64,000 bases of DNA from Flavobacterium covae (GTDB lineage: Bacteria > Bacteroidota > Bacteroidia > Flavobacteriales > Flavobacteriaceae), in assembly GCA_019565575.1 (NCBI GenBank), contig CP067379.1, positions 2,790,001 to 2,854,000 on the forward strand, in the 5' to 3' direction. This document shows, in pieces, positions 44,668-55,163 of the stretch. Within the stretch, counting starts at the first letter, position 1, and each line of letters starts with the position of its first letter. A program made the translations under genes and the position numbers. The notes beneath the pieces are model-generated. The model had not been told where the DNA came from, ran no database searches, and saw only the letters and a list, made by a program, of their open reading frames with translations.

Positions 44668-45894
44668 TTAAAAACTTATATTAAGATTTTTTTCTAATAA
44701 TGCCATATAAAACCCATCAAACCCTGTTTGATGTGCTAATATTTTGTAATCTTTAATTAAAGTAAAATTTTGACCGTTTTCTGTTGCTAAAAATTTTTGA
44801 ATTTGTTCTTGATTTTCAGATGGTAATATAGAGCAAGTGGCATATACTAGCTTTCCTCCTGGCTTAACTATTTTAGAATAATTTTCTAAAACTTCAGCTT
44901 GTACTTTTCGAATATTGTCTATAAATTCTGGTTGTAATTTCCACTTACTATCTGGATTTCGTTTTAAAACGCCTAAGCCACTACAAGGAGCATCTATCAA
45001 TACACGATCAGCAGTTCCATGAAGTTTTTTGATTGTTTTAGAATTTTCAATTACACGAGTTTCAATATTATGAACACCGTTACGACGTGCTCTTAATTTT
45101 AATTGATTTAATTTACTTTCGTATAAATCTAAAGCAATTAATTGTCCTTTATTTTGCATAATAGACGCTAAATGGAGTGTTTTGCCTCCAGCTCCTGCGC
45201 AAGTGTCTACTACACGCATACCTGGTTGAACATCTAACAATGGGGCAACTAATTGTGATGAAGCGTCTTGTACTTCAAAAAGACCTTCTTTAAAGGCTTC
45301 TGTTAAGAATACATTTGCGCGTTCTTTTAATACTAGGGCATCAGGCTGATCTTTTAAAAATTCCGTTTCTATATTCAAATCCATCAGGATCGCACGTAAC
45401 TTTTCTTTGGTTGTTTTTAAAGTATTAACCCGTAGGATTACTTTTGCTTGCTCATTCTGAGCCTTAATTTCTTTACTCCAAAGATCTTCTCCTAATTCCT
45501 TTACACAAAGAGTATCCATCCAGTCTGGAATAGACTCTTTTATAACTCTTTTTTTAGATAATTCGTCAAAACGTCCTTTTATTTTACGTTCTGGAGTACC
45601 TTGTAACTGAGTCCAATCAGGTATAGAATAACCTCTTAAAACTGCCCAAGCAGCAAACATTCTCCATAAATTTTCACGATTATAAGGTTCTTTAACATCT
45701 CCGATTTCAGCATATAAACGTTTCCATCTTACTATTTCATAGATTGTTTCAGCTACAAACTTTCTATCAGCACTCCCCCATCTTTTATCTTTTTTTAGAG
45801 CTCTAGCTACTACTTTATCAGCGTATTCTCCTTCATTAAAAATAGCATTTAAAGAGTCTATAGTCGTGTAAACAAGGTTTCTATGTAATCGCAT
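44668..45894 (-). CDS. RsmB/NOP family rRNA m5C methyltransferase
   Basis: 408 aa, intact. The N-terminal NusB-like helical part is followed by the SAM-binding domain: VVDTCAGAGGKTLHLA, LIALDLYESKL, the first catalytic Cys in LIDAPCSGLGVLKRNPD and the second Cys in YATCSILPSENQ. It methylates cytosine C5 in 16S rRNA or tRNA in this family; the exact position cannot be told. The secreted nuclease gene lies just downstream. Confidence 0.93.
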   Translation of the reverse strand: MRLHRNLVYTTIDSLNAIFNEGEYADKVVARALKKDKRWGSADRKFVAETIYEIVRWKRLYAEIGDVKEPYNRENLWRMFAAWAVLRGYSIPDWTQLQGTPERKIKGRFDELSKKRVIKESIPDWMDTLCVKELGEDLWSKEIKAQNEQAKVILRVNTLKTTKEKLRAILMDLNIETEFLKDQPDALVLKERANVFLTEAFKEGLFEVQDASSQLVAPLLDVQPGMRVVDTCAGAGGKTLHLASIMQNKGQLIALDLYESKLNQLKLRARRNGVHNIETRVIENSKTIKKLHGTADRVLIDAPCSGLGVLKRNPDSKWKLQPEFIDNIRKVQAEVLENYSKIVKPGGKLVYATCSILPSENQEQIQKFLATENGQNFTLIKDYKILAHQTGFDGFYMALLEKNLNISF

Positions 45895-46165
45895 ATCATT
45901 ATTTTTGAGGGCGCAAATATATGATAAAGTTATAAGCTTATAAACACTCTATGGTATTTTATTTTGAAAAATTAAAAGATATTCTTCGTTTTTTTAAAAA
46001 TTAAAAAACAAAAGGCAAAAAAATAGGATATTTTCTTAAAATTAAAACATTAATTCTGTAAAATCATTTCATTTTTTAAATAGTTATAAGCATATTTATG
46101 AAAACAGTAAATGTTAAAAAAATGTTAAAACAATTTCAAACAACTGATTAAAACAAACAATCGTT

Positions 46166-46173
46166 TAGTTTTG
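46166..46173 (+). promoter_or_regulatory. Putative -7 box of efflux operon
   Basis: TAGTTTTG matches TANNTTTG and lies 18 bases before the TetR ATG at 46192. The preceding TTG box is not clear. Autoregulation by the TetR protein at this site would be usual. Confidence 0.45.
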
Positions 46174-46191
46174 CCGAAAATTATTATAATC

Positions 46192-46815
46192 ATGGGAACA
46201 CATCCATTTAACGATAAACAAATTGCCATATTAGAAGTAGTTGAAAAACTATTTGCGGAGAAAGGATTTGACGGAACGTCTGTAAGAGATATTGCAAAAG
46301 CTGCAAACATCAACGTAGCTATGATTTCTTATTATTTTGGTTCTAAAGAAAAATTATTGGAAGGAATCGTCCTTTATCGTTCAGCAGGTTTAAATTTTCA
46401 AATGGAAAATATTCGAAATAGCGAAACAAGTCCTTTTGAAAAATTAGATAATTTAGTTGAATTTTATGTTGCAATAATACACAATAATAAATCTATTTAT
46501 CAAATAATAAATATGGAGTTCAATAATCAAAAAAGAAAAATTGATTTTGAACTGATAAACGAAGCTAAAGAAGGTAATTATATTGAACTCAATAGAGTAA
46601 TTAAAGAAGGGCAAGAACAAGGTTTATTTAAAGAGGATATAAACACTTTTTTACTAGCTCCTACTATATTAGGCACCTATTTTCATTTTTATAATAGTCG
46701 TTCTTTTTATCAAAAACTAATAGGTATAGAGGATGAAAATCAATGGGAAAATTATATAAATATTGAGCTTACTAAACATATAAAACAAGTTATAAAATCA
46801 TTAGTAAAAAAATGA
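46192..46815 (+). CDS. TetR family transcriptional regulator
   Basis: 207 aa with N-terminal HTH: TSVRDIAKAANINVAMISYYFGSKEKLL (split: TSVRDIAKAANIN, VAMISYYFGSKEKLL), about residues 28-55, and a helical ligand-binding part. The start MGTHPF is preferred to an upstream TTG because a -7 box overlaps that region. Its 3' end overlaps the TolC-like gene by 4 bases. It likely represses this efflux operon until a substrate binds. Confidence 0.92.
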   Translation: MGTHPFNDKQIAILEVVEKLFAEKGFDGTSVRDIAKAANINVAMISYYFGSKEKLLEGIVLYRSAGLNFQMENIRNSETSPFEKLDNLVEFYVAIIHNNKSIYQIINMEFNNQKRKIDFELINEAKEGNYIELNRVIKEGQEQGLFKEDINTFLLAPTILGTYFHFYNSRSFYQKLIGIEDENQWENYINIELTKHIKQVIKSLVKK

Positions 46816-48131
46816 ATGCAAATAAATTTCTCCCTTTATTGATACTAATAAATTATAATTGGTACGCACAAGAAAGAACCAATTTAAATTTAAAGGATGC
46901 TTTAATACTTCTAGAAAAAAACAATAATGAAATTTTATTGGCTCAAACAAAAGCTGATACAAAAAAATTAGAATGGCAACAAGCCAAAGATCATCAGTAC
47001 CCAGATATTAAAATAGGTGGAAACTATTTTTATCTTACCGAACCAACAATTGATCTAAAACTAAAATTACCTTTTCATTCTTCAGTAAACCCATCTAATA
47101 TAAACCAATTTATGATGGGGCAAGCAAATGTTAGTGTACCTCTATTTGCAGGAGGAAAAATTAAAAATAGTATTCAAGTAACAAAAAATTTATATTTAGC
47201 TGAAAAAGCAAAGTCATCTAGTACAAAAGAAGATGTTTCACTAAAAGTAATTGAATATTATGCGCAATTATATAGATCATTAAAATCCGTAGAGCTCATA
47301 GGCGATAATATTAAAAGTGCTGAGCAACGTGTGAAAGATTTTAAAAATATGGAACAAAACGGAATTATTGCTCGAAATGATCTCTTAAAAGCACAATTAC
47401 AATTAGCCAAAATCAAACTAAGTTTACAGGAAGCAAATAAAAATGTAAATATCACAAACTATGCTCTAACTACATTGCTAAATCTTCCTGAAGGGTATCA
47501 AATAGGAATTGATGAACATCAATTTGATGGACAGTCTCCAATTTCTAAAACCATAGACGAACAAGATGCTTTACAAAACAGAAAAGATTTAGAAATTATA
47601 AATTACCTACAAAAAGCTAATGAAAATAATATAAAAATAGCACAAAGTAATTATTTTCCTAAAATAGGCTTATCCGCAGGATATATAGCCATGAGTTTAC
47701 AAAACGTGATAAATGTTACCAATGCAATAAATATAGGCGGTGGGATTTCTTATGATCTAAGCTCTCTATACAAAACTTCAAAAGAAGTAAAAACAGCTAA
47801 GAATAAAGCTGAAGAATTAAAACTTACTCAAAATTTATTAAAAGAAGGAATAAAAATTCAAACTCAACAAAGTATAGAAAATTTTAATCTTGCACAAGAT
47901 CAAAATAAGGTATATCAACAAGCTATAGAGCAAGCAAGTGAAAACTATAGAATTGTTAAGGATAAACATGACAATGGTTTAGCAACAGCTACAGAACTCA
48001 TTGATGCAGATGTTGAACAATTAAATGCTAAAATAAATTATGCTAATTCTAGAGCAAATGTTCTTTTAAAGTATTATGAAATGCTAGCTACATCAGGTCA
48101 ACTAACTACATCATTCAATTTAACAAAATAA
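46812..48131 (+). CDS. TolC-family outer membrane efflux protein
   Basis: 439 aa, intact. An N-terminal signal-like stretch (FLPLLILINYNWYAQ) precedes two OEP repeats with long amphipathic helices and turns such as LPEGYQIGID and LSAGYIAMSL. It forms the outer membrane channel of the tripartite pump with the next two genes. It overlaps the regulator by ATGA and is 9 bases from the adaptor gene. Confidence 0.92.
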   Translation: MNANKFLPLLILINYNWYAQERTNLNLKDALILLEKNNNEILLAQTKADTKKLEWQQAKDHQYPDIKIGGNYFYLTEPTIDLKLKLPFHSSVNPSNINQFMMGQANVSVPLFAGGKIKNSIQVTKNLYLAEKAKSSSTKEDVSLKVIEYYAQLYRSLKSVELIGDNIKSAEQRVKDFKNMEQNGIIARNDLLKAQLQLAKIKLSLQEANKNVNITNYALTTLLNLPEGYQIGIDEHQFDGQSPISKTIDEQDALQNRKDLEIINYLQKANENNIKIAQSNYFPKIGLSAGYIAMSLQNVINVTNAINIGGGISYDLSSLYKTSKEVKTAKNKAEELKLTQNLLKEGIKIQTQQSIENFNLAQDQNKVYQQAIEQASENYRIVKDKHDNGLATATELIDADVEQLNAKINYANSRANVLLKYYEMLATSGQLTTSFNLTK

Positions 48132-48140
48132 TTTCGTCTT

Positions 48141-49227
48141 ATGGAAACTGAAAAAAAAGCAATTAATAAAAAATTCGCAATCATATTAGGAGCATTAGTA
48201 ATTGGTGGTGGAAGCTATGGAATTAGTAAATATTTACATGCTCAAACACACGAAGAAACGGACGATGCACAAATAGAAAAAAAAATGACCTCCTATTATT
48301 CCTCGTGTTTCTGGTTATGTTTCAAAAGTATATGTTAAAGACAATGATTTTGTAAAAAAAGGAGATACTTTATTTGTAATAGACAATCGCGATTATTTAG
48401 TAAAAGTAGAAGAAGCTAAAGCCTCATTAGTAGCAGCAGAAAGTACTTTTGAAGTGGCAAAAGCAGATGTAGGAAGTGCCAACGCAAGTGTTGCTGCTTC
48501 CAGATGCTAATGTAGCTTCTGCACTAGGAACCATTGAAACAGCTAAAATTCGTTTAGAACGTGCTACTAGTGATTATGAGCGATACCATAATCTTTATAA
48601 AAATCGTTCTATTACAAAGCAACAATATGAACAGGCTTTAGCTGCTAAATTAGAAGCCGAAAACCAAATAAAAATCTTAACCAATCAACAAAAAGCCAGT
48701 AGTTATCAAAAAAATGTAGTAGCATCTAAAGCAATCGTTTCTAATAAACAAACGCAAGTAGCATCTGCTAATATCAGTAGAGCAAAGGCCGCTTTAAATG
48801 CCGCTGAATTAAATTTAGAATACACTGTGGTAAAAGCAACTATAGATGGACAAGTTTCTAAAGTAAATATTCAACCAGGTCAATTGGTTAATCAAGGACA
48901 ATCTCTTTTTATCTAGTTAATACTGCCGAAACATGGGTAATAGCTAATTTTAAAGAAACACAATTAGGAAAGATGAAAGTAAGCCAAGAAGTAACAATAA
49001 AGGTAGATGCTTTTGGAGATCTTGAATTAAAAGGAAAAATTTCTTCCTTTTCGCCAGCTACAGGCTCTCAATTTTCTGTACTTCCTCCTGACAATGCAAC
49101 TGGAAATTTTGTAAAAACAGTACAAAGAATTCCCGTTAAAATTGAATTCACTAATGATAATGAAAAAGAAAAAATTGAATTACTACGCTCTGGTATGAAT
49201 GCACATGTAGATGTACACTTAAAATAA
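48141..49227 (+). CDS. EmrA/HlyD-type membrane fusion protein (frameshifted)
   Basis: 361 aa after three corrections: an extra base near 48290, CTTCCAG for CTTCAG at 48497-48503, and a missing T near 48908. One N-terminal membrane helix (IILGALVIGGGSYGISKYL), then ETDDAQIE and IIPRVSGYVSKVYVKDND of the biotinyl-lipoyl-like domain, a long coiled-coil hairpin, and VEATIDGQVSKVNIQPG-like barrel sequence (here VKATIDGQVSKVNIQPG). It links the MFS pump to the TolC-type channel. Confidence 0.92.
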
Positions 49228-49237
49228 TAATTCTAAA

Positions 49238-50821
49238 ATGATACAAGACACTACAAATGATCTAGTAGAATATGGCTATAGAAGAATTATGGTAACAATA
49301 GTTGCCATACTCTGTTCACTACTAGAAATAGTAGATACGACCATTGTTAATGTAGCTCTTAACGAAATGAAAGGGAGTTTGGGAGCTACATTAAGCGATG
49401 TTTCATGGGTAATTACGGCTTATGCCATAGCCAACGTAATTATTATACCCATGACCAATTGGCTTTCTCAACAATTTGGTAGAAAAAACTATTTTACAGC
49501 CTCAATTATTATTTTTACCATTACTTCTTTTTTATGTGGAAACTCAACCAATATCTGGGAACTCGTATTTTTTAGATTTATTCAAGGTCTAGGCGGAGGT
49601 GCTTTATTAGTAACTGCACAAACCATTATAACAGAAAGTTATCCTATCAAAAAAGAGGAATGGCTCAAGCCATTTACGGATTAGGTGTAATCTTAGGTCC
49701 TACTTTTGGTCCTCCATTAGGAGGTTACATAGTAGATCATTTTTCTTGGCCTTTTATTTTTTACATCAATATTCCACTCGGAATTATTGCCACCGTTTTG
49801 TCTATAATGTATGTAAAAAGCCCTAAATTTAGTATTAAATTAAAAGCAAATCAGGTAGATTGGTTAGGCATTATTTATCTATCCCTATTTGTAGGTTCCC
49901 TTCCAGTATGTCTTAGAACACGGACAACAAGATGATTGGTTTAATAGTAAAACGATTATTAATTTGTGCATCGTTTCATTATTTGGCTTTGTCTTTTTTA
50001 TTCATAGAGAATTAACTTACGAGTTTCCAATTGTAAATCTAAAAGTCTTAAAGTATAATTCGCTGCAAATGGGTATTTTGTTTTCTACTATTTTAGGATT
50101 TGGAGTCTATACTACAATTTTTGTCATACCTGTATATACCCAATCTATTTTAAGATGGAACGCAACTCAATCAGGACTTTTACTAATTCCTAGTTCATTA
50201 ATGACTGCATTTGCCATGCCTTTTGTAGGTAAACTACTACAAAAAGAAGTTTCTATAAAGTATTTATTAATCATTGGTTTTACTTGTTTTTCTATTTTTG
50301 CTTTTTGGTTATATAACATATTAACTCCTAATACAGGTGAAGAACATTTTTGGTGGCCTTTAATTTTGAGAGGTTTAGGTTTAGGACTCCTTTTTGTACC
50401 TGTAACGAGTTATTCTTTAAGTGAACTAACAGGTAAGGATATAGGCGATGGAGCAGCTTTTACAGGGATGTTAAGACAATTAGGAGGATCTTTTGGTATA
50501 GCCATTGTTACAACTTTTATTTCTAGATGGGGACAAAAACATAGAGCTCATTTAGTAGCTCATTTAGACAAAACAAACTTTCAAATTCAAAATCAAATAA
50601 CTATGATCCAAAAAGGTTTCATTGCTAAGGGATATTCCTATAATGAAGCTTTGAACAAAGCATATCAAGTTCTTGAATTAAAAATTATAAAACAATCTAA
50701 TATATTAGCCTTTATGGATATCTTTATGTATTTAGGCATTTTGTTTTTAATTTGCATTCCTATAGTAGTAGTCATCAAAACTCGAAAATCTAATATTAGT
50801 GCTGCAGATGCTATGCACTAA
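49238..50821 (+). CDS. EmrB/QacA-type MFS drug transporter (frameshifted)
   Basis: 527 aa after correction of a missing A near 49655 and CTTCCAG for CTTCAG at 49900-49906 (true sequence GSLQYVLEHGQQDDW). Fourteen-helix DHA2 type: LEIVDTTIVNVAL in helix 1, WVITAYAIANVII, LGPTFGPPLGGYIVDHFSW in the motif C region, and a helix-rich C-terminal half. It expels drugs or metabolites using proton flow. Last gene of the TetR-TolC-EmrA-EmrB operon. Confidence 0.93.
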
Positions 50822-50942
50822 ATTTTAAACTATAAAAGTTATAGAAAAAATACTTAAAATAAAAATTCCAAAATAATATGAAATCCGTATTGTTTAGAAG
50901 ATGATTTTCGATTGAAGTACTGCTACACTCATATATATAAAT

Positions 50943-50950
50943 TATATTTG
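50943..50950 (+). promoter_or_regulatory. Putative -7 box for kdsA
   Basis: TATATTTG matches TANNTTTG, 16 bases before the kdsA ATG. The nearest upstream TTG is 28 bases away, longer than usual. Confidence 0.45.
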
Positions 50951-50966
50951 CAAAAATTAATCTAAA

Positions 50967-51784
50967 ATGAATCTAGAAAATATTCCTAATATCAAACATT
51001 TAGATAGCAACAATTTTTTTGTTCTTTCTGGACCTTGTGCCATAGAAGGTGAAGAAATGGCCATGAAAATAGCTGAACGTTTAGTAAAAATTACAGATGA
51101 TCTAAAAATTCCTTATGTATTTAAAGGTTCATTTAAAAAGCTAATCGCTCTCGCGTAGACAGTTTTACAGGTATTGGAGATGAAAAAGCCCTGAAAATTT
51201 TACAAAAAGTAAGTAAGGAGTTCAATATTCCTACCATTACTGATATTCATACTAACGAAGATGCTGCAATGGCAGCCGAATTTGTTGATATTTTACAAAT
51301 ACCTGCTTTCTTAGTACGCCAAACAGATTTAGTTGTAGCTGCTGCACAAACAAAAAAAACAGTCAATTTAAAAAAGGGACAATTCATGAGTCCTGAAAGT
51401 ATGAAACATGCTGTTCAAAAAGTATTAGACTCTAATAATGAAAACGTAATGGTTACAGATAGAGGAACTATGTTTGGATATCAAGACATGATTGTTGATT
51501 TCAGAGGGATTCCTACTATGCGTCAAATGGCTACTACCGTATTAGATATAACTCATTCATTACAACAACCTAATCAATTAGTAGGTGTAACAGGTGGTAG
51601 ACCTGATATGATTGAAACCATTGCAAAGGCAGGAATAGCAGTAGGTGTAGATGGTATATTTATAGAAACACATTTTGATCCTGCTAATGCTAAAAGTGAT
51701 GGAGCTAATATGTTACATTTAGATTATTTTGAAAATCTAATGAAAAAATTAGTTGCAATTAGACAAACAATTAATCAATTTTAA
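50967..51784 (+). CDS. kdsA: 3-deoxy-8-phosphooctulonate synthase (frameshifted)
   Basis: Joins phosphoenolpyruvate and arabinose 5-phosphate to form KDO-8-phosphate for lipopolysaccharide. Motifs: FFVLSGPCAIEG, VFKGSFKKANRSR (after adding one A near 51138), TDIHTNEDA, LVRQTDLV, MVTDRGTMFGY, FDATHSLQ-like LDITHSLQQP, and GIFIETHFDP. Corrected length 272 aa, normal for KdsA. Monocistronic, followed by a terminator. Confidence 0.95.
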
Positions 51785-51878
51785 TTAGTTTTTTTCTTAT
51801 TCTAAATTTTTTTTATTCTTAAAATAAATTATTTTAAGAGATAAATCAAAAATTCAACTTATTTAATACAATACATAC

Positions 51879-51910
51879 CTGTTTTTGAACAAAAATAGTC
51901 AAAAACAGGT
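51879..51910 (+). terminator. Terminator after kdsA
   Basis: CCTGTTTTTGA pairs with TCAAAAACAGG around a loop of about 10 bases, followed by TTTTTATA. Confidence 0.8.
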
Positions 51911-51957
51911 TTTTATATAAAAAATAATTCAGTATAAAAAAGTCTTATTGAAAACTA

Positions 51958-52166
51958 ATACCATTTAAACTTAAAATATACTGAATTAAGAAATAAAGCT
52001 CTCGATACGTTTTTTTTCATTTTAAAAACAACTCGAACAGACCATTGAGTATATAATTGAAATCATCGTTAGTTCGAGCGCGAAGCGCATCGGGAACCAG
52101 TACTAATTTTTATTGCTTTTGTAGATGTACTATTTTTAAAAAGAAAATTCAAAATTTAAATGGTAT
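51958..52166. repeat. ATACCATTTAAA-family element, intact 209-base copy
   Basis: Perfect terminal inverted repeats ATACCATTTAAA and TTTAAATGGTAT. The interior holds TCGATACGTTTTTTTTCATT, TTGAGTATATAATTGAAATC, a GC-rich hairpin GCGCGAAGCGC, and TTATTGCTTTTGTAGATGTA. The same sequence, inverted, lies at 31131-31339. No open frame of note. Confidence 0.9.
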
Positions 52167-52218
52167 AATATTTTTATTTGATTCCGTCTGATAAGACTTA
52201 CTAATTATTAAAAAAAAC

Positions 52219-52241
52219 ACTTACCATAAAGATTGGTAAGT
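52219..52241 (-). terminator. Terminator after transaldolase
   Basis: ACTTACCA pairs with TGGTAAGT around TAAAGAT, with A and T runs on both sides so it can serve either strand. It lies about 43 bases beyond the transaldolase stop. Confidence 0.8.
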
Positions 52242-52283
52242 ATTTTTTTTAATATATTCTTTTTGTGTATCTAAAATCAGAAA

Positions 52284-52940
52284 TTATTTATTTCCTTTTT
52301 CATAATCTGCAATAAATTGTGCAATTCCAATATCTGTTAAAGGATGTTTAAGCAAACCAGTAATAGCAGATAAAGGACCTGTCATAACATCTGCTCCTAT
52401 TTTAGCACAGTTTACAATGTGCATTGTGTGACGAACAGAAGCTGCTAAAATTTGAGTTTCAAAAGCATAGTTATCATAAATATCACGAATTTCTGCTATT
52501 AAATTTAAACCATCTGTAGACACATCGTCTAAACGTCCTAAAAAAGGAGAAACATAAGTTGCCCCTGCTTTTGCAGCTAATAATGCTTGTCCTGCAGAAA
52601 ACACTAAAGTTACATTTGTTTTGATTCCTCTATCTGAAAAATATTTACAAGCTTTTATACCTTCTTTTGTCATAGGTAGCTTAACAACAATCTGCTCGTG
52701 TAATTCAGCCAACTCTTCGCCTTCTTTTATCATTCCTTCAAAATCCATTGCATTTACCTCTGCACTTACGTCTCCTTCTACGATAGCACAAATATCAACA
52801 TAATGTTTTAAGATATTATTTTTACCCGTAATACCTTCTTTTGCCATTAAAGAAGGGTTTGTGGTTACCCCATCTAAGATTCCTAATGCTTGCGCTTCTC
52901 TAATTTGATCTAAATTGGCTGTGTCAATAAAAAATTTCAT
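52284..52940 (-). CDS. Transaldolase / fructose-6-phosphate aldolase family
   Basis: 218 aa, the short (type 3B) transaldolase class. [14 protein letters not shown] at the N-terminus, [13 protein letters not shown], catalytic Lys in [18 protein letters not shown], and FLGRLDD are all present. It transfers dihydroxyacetone units in the non-oxidative pentose phosphate pathway. Intact, monocistronic, with a recognisable promoter. Choice between transaldolase and aldolase activity is not possible from sequence alone. Confidence 0.93.
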   Translation of the reverse strand: MKFFIDTANLDQIREAQALGILDGVTTNPSLMAKEGITGKNNILKHYVDICAIVEGDVSAEVNAMDFEGMIKEGEELAELHEQIVVKLPMTKEGIKACKYFSDRGIKTNVTLVFSAGQALLAAKAGATYVSPFLGRLDDVSTDGLNLIAEIRDIYDNYAFETQILAASVRHTMHIVNCAKIGADVMTGPLSAITGLLKHPLTDIGIAQFIADYEKGNK

Positions 52941-52978
52941 CTTCTTTTTTTAATATTAAATTATAGCTGTGTATAAAG

Positions 52979-53007
52979 CAAAATTACGAATTCAATTTCA
53001 ATATCAA
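52979..53007 (-). promoter_or_regulatory. Bacteroidota-type promoter of transaldolase gene
   Basis: On the minus strand TTG (53005-53007), 18 bases, then TAATTTTG (52979-52986). It is 38 bases before the ATG. Confidence 0.5.
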
Positions 53008-53065
53008 TAGTAATTATCCTAAACAATTCTGTCAAAAAAATAATTATGATTTAAATATTGACGAA

Positions 53066-53872
53066 TTAAAGTTTATAGTGATTCATTAGCATTTTTTCGT
53101 ACATTCTATCAGGTAATATCCTTTTTAGTACAATAGACATTTTTTGCATAAAAGCACCTACTTTGTAATGTACTTTAGGTTTAGAAGTATGAATAATTTT
53201 TAATACAGCTTTCGCCATTTCTATAGGATCATGACCATTGTCTACATGTATATTCATTTCGCTAAGAGTGTTTCCGTATACTTTTTCATAAGCGGATCCT
53301 TTGATTACGGGAGCATGATAACGTCCTGCTGCTATATTAGTAGCAAAATCACCAGGAGCAATATTTGTAATTTCTATACCGAATTGTTTTGTTTCCATAC
53401 GTAAAGCTTCTGTAACCAAACCTAAAGCTCCTTTAGACGCGGAATAAACCCCTCTATAAGGCAATCCCATATAGCCCGCTATAGATGTTATATTTATAAT
53501 TAGACCTGATTTTTGTGAGCGCATTTGAGGTAAAACTGCTTTTATAACTTCAATAGGTCCAAATAAATTTGTTTCAAAATGAATACGCATTTCTTCTGTA
53601 GGAATTTCTTCTATAGGACCTGTAATTCCAACGCCTGCATTATTAATTAATACATCTATCCTACCTGATTTAGCAATAATTTCTTCTACCGCTTTTTTTA
53701 TTGTATCAACATTTCTAACATCTAATGCTATTAATTGAATTTTAGATTTCTCTACTCTTACTGGATTTCTGCTCGTTCCATATACAATATATCCTTTATC
53801 TTGTAAAAGTTCTCCTATTGCCTTTCCTATTCCTGAAGATGCCCCTGTAATTACTACTACTTTTTTATCCAT
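53066..53872 (-). CDS. Short-chain dehydrogenase/reductase
   Basis: 268 aa classical SDR. Nucleotide-binding VVITGASSGIGKAIG, LINNAGVGITG, and the catalytic Tyr-x3-Lys in GVYSASKGALGLV. The R residue after the first beta strand (GTSRNP) suggests NADP preference. Substrate unknown. It starts 36 bases after the dipeptide epimerase gene on the same strand. Confidence 0.92.
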   Translation of the reverse strand: MDKKVVVITGASSGIGKAIGELLQDKGYIVYGTSRNPVRVEKSKIQLIALDVRNVDTIKKAVEEIIAKSGRIDVLINNAGVGITGPIEEIPTEEMRIHFETNLFGPIEVIKAVLPQMRSQKSGLIINITSIAGYMGLPYRGVYSASKGALGLVTEALRMETKQFGIEITNIAPGDFATNIAAGRYHAPVIKGSAYEKVYGNTLSEMNIHVDNGHDPIEMAKAVLKIIHTSKPKVHYKVGAFMQKMSIVLKRILPDRMYEKMLMNHYKL

Positions 53873-53908
53873 TTTTTTATTTATGAAAAAACTGATTTTA
53901 TTCTTTTT

Positions 53909-54902
53909 TTATTTAACTGATATTCCTAATCCTGGCGCTTCATTTAAAATAATTTTACCTCCTATTACTTCTGAACCATAGGCAATATCTGACGCTAGTA
54001 AATTAGCCCCATCTAAATCTACATAATCTACTAAAGGAGCCAATACTGCACCTGCTGAAATACCAATGGTAGATTCAGTCATACATCCTATCATAATTTT
54101 ATATTTTAATTTTCTAGCCTCATAAATAATTTTTAAAGCAGGTGTTAATCCCCCACATTTAACTAATTTTATATTTATACTTCCGTAATGATCTGCTAAT
54201 TCGTCTAACTGTAAGCTATTCTGAAAATCTTCATCTGCCATCCAGTTGGCATAACTAGATTTATTTAGGTTCTTATATTCTCCAACCTTCATAGGTTGTT
54301 CTAAATAAATAAATTTTGAAACAAATTCTTGTGCTTCTAACCATTTACAATCTTCTTTTGTAAAACTAGCATTAGAATCAATAGCTATATCCTTTTGTAA
54401 CTGAGATAACATATAAAGAGAATCTTTTTGCAATCCTTTGCATTTTACTTTACATTTTCTCCAAGTCAATGACTCTATTTTTTTCCTTTTGTTTTTCCAA
54501 GCTATCTACACTAATTGTAATAGATGATTCAGGTATAATTTTATTATCTATTTTATTTAATTCTATAAAATGTTTTCTCTCAAGTTTCCCATACAAATCC
54601 CAATAAGCACAGTCTAAAGCCGAAGAAATAAAAGAAGAAAGTTTTTTTTGAGAAATTAATTTATAGAACTCGAAAGGGTGCTTTATTTTTTGATTTTCAA
54701 TCCATTTTTTGATTGAGTTTAGTTCAACTATTAAATTTTCTATTTTAATATTGTAATAATCTATTTCCGTGCATTCTCCATAACCTATGGTTCCTGATTT
54801 TTTTAAAACCACAATCAAAGCATTTCTAAAAGAATAATTTCCATAAGCTATAGAAAAAGTTTCTTTTAATGGTAATTTAACCTTTTGCCAAGTTAGTTCC
54901 AT
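53909..54902 (-). CDS. Enolase-superfamily dipeptide epimerase (frameshifted)
   Basis: 330 aa after removing one extra A at about 54484. MLE-like N-terminal capping domain, then the barrel with IAIDSNASF (first metal Asp), KLVKCGGLTPALKI with a barrel Lys, and GCMTESTIGISAGAVLA, typical of L-Ala-D/L-Glu epimerases of murein peptide recycling. The DLDGANLLASD end supports this. A substrate other than Ala-Glu dipeptide remains possible. Confidence 0.85.
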
Positions 54903-54929
54903 GGAATAAAATTTCGTCTAAAATAAAAA

Positions 54930-54948
54930 ATCCCGAATAAATCGGGAT
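54930..54948 (-). terminator. Terminator of the SRP RNA gene
   Basis: ATCCCGA pairs with TCGGGAT around ATTTA on the minus strand and is followed by TTTTTTATTTTA, about 30 bases past the RNA's 3' end. Confidence 0.85.
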
Positions 54949-54980
54949 CATATAGTTGTAAACATTTTTTTCGTCAAAAA

Positions 54981-55074
54981 GGCAAGCGACCTACATCGCA
55001 CCGCTACAACCGCTTACCTTTGCTGCGTTCCCACCCTGGAGGAGTTTGCAGGAGCTGGTCGTGTAGGACTTGCC
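54981..55074 (-). ncRNA. ffs: Signal recognition particle RNA (small bacterial 4.5S type)
   Basis: The minus strand holds GGCAAGTCCTACACGACC at the 5' end and GGTCGCTTGCC at the 3' end, which pair. The apical region has CTCCAGGGTGGGAACGCAGC and AAAGGTAAGCGG, the conserved Ffh-binding loop region (GGAA-type tetraloop area and asymmetric loop) seen in Bacteroidota SRP RNAs. About 94 bases. Flanked by its own promoter and terminator. Confidence 0.9.
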
Positions 55075-55078
55075 AGTG

Positions 55079-55108
55079 CAAATATACAACCTTTTTATAT
55101 TTTTGCAA
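55079..55108 (-). promoter_or_regulatory. Promoter of SRP RNA gene
   Basis: On the minus strand TTG (55106-55108), 19 bases, TATATTTG (55079-55086), with the RNA 5' end 5-6 bases later. Exact match to the Bacteroidota consensus and spacing. Confidence 0.8.
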
Positions 55109-55163
55109 GCCTTTTGATAAACAAAATTCCTTTTGTATATTGTGAATGAAAAAAAAATGAAAA

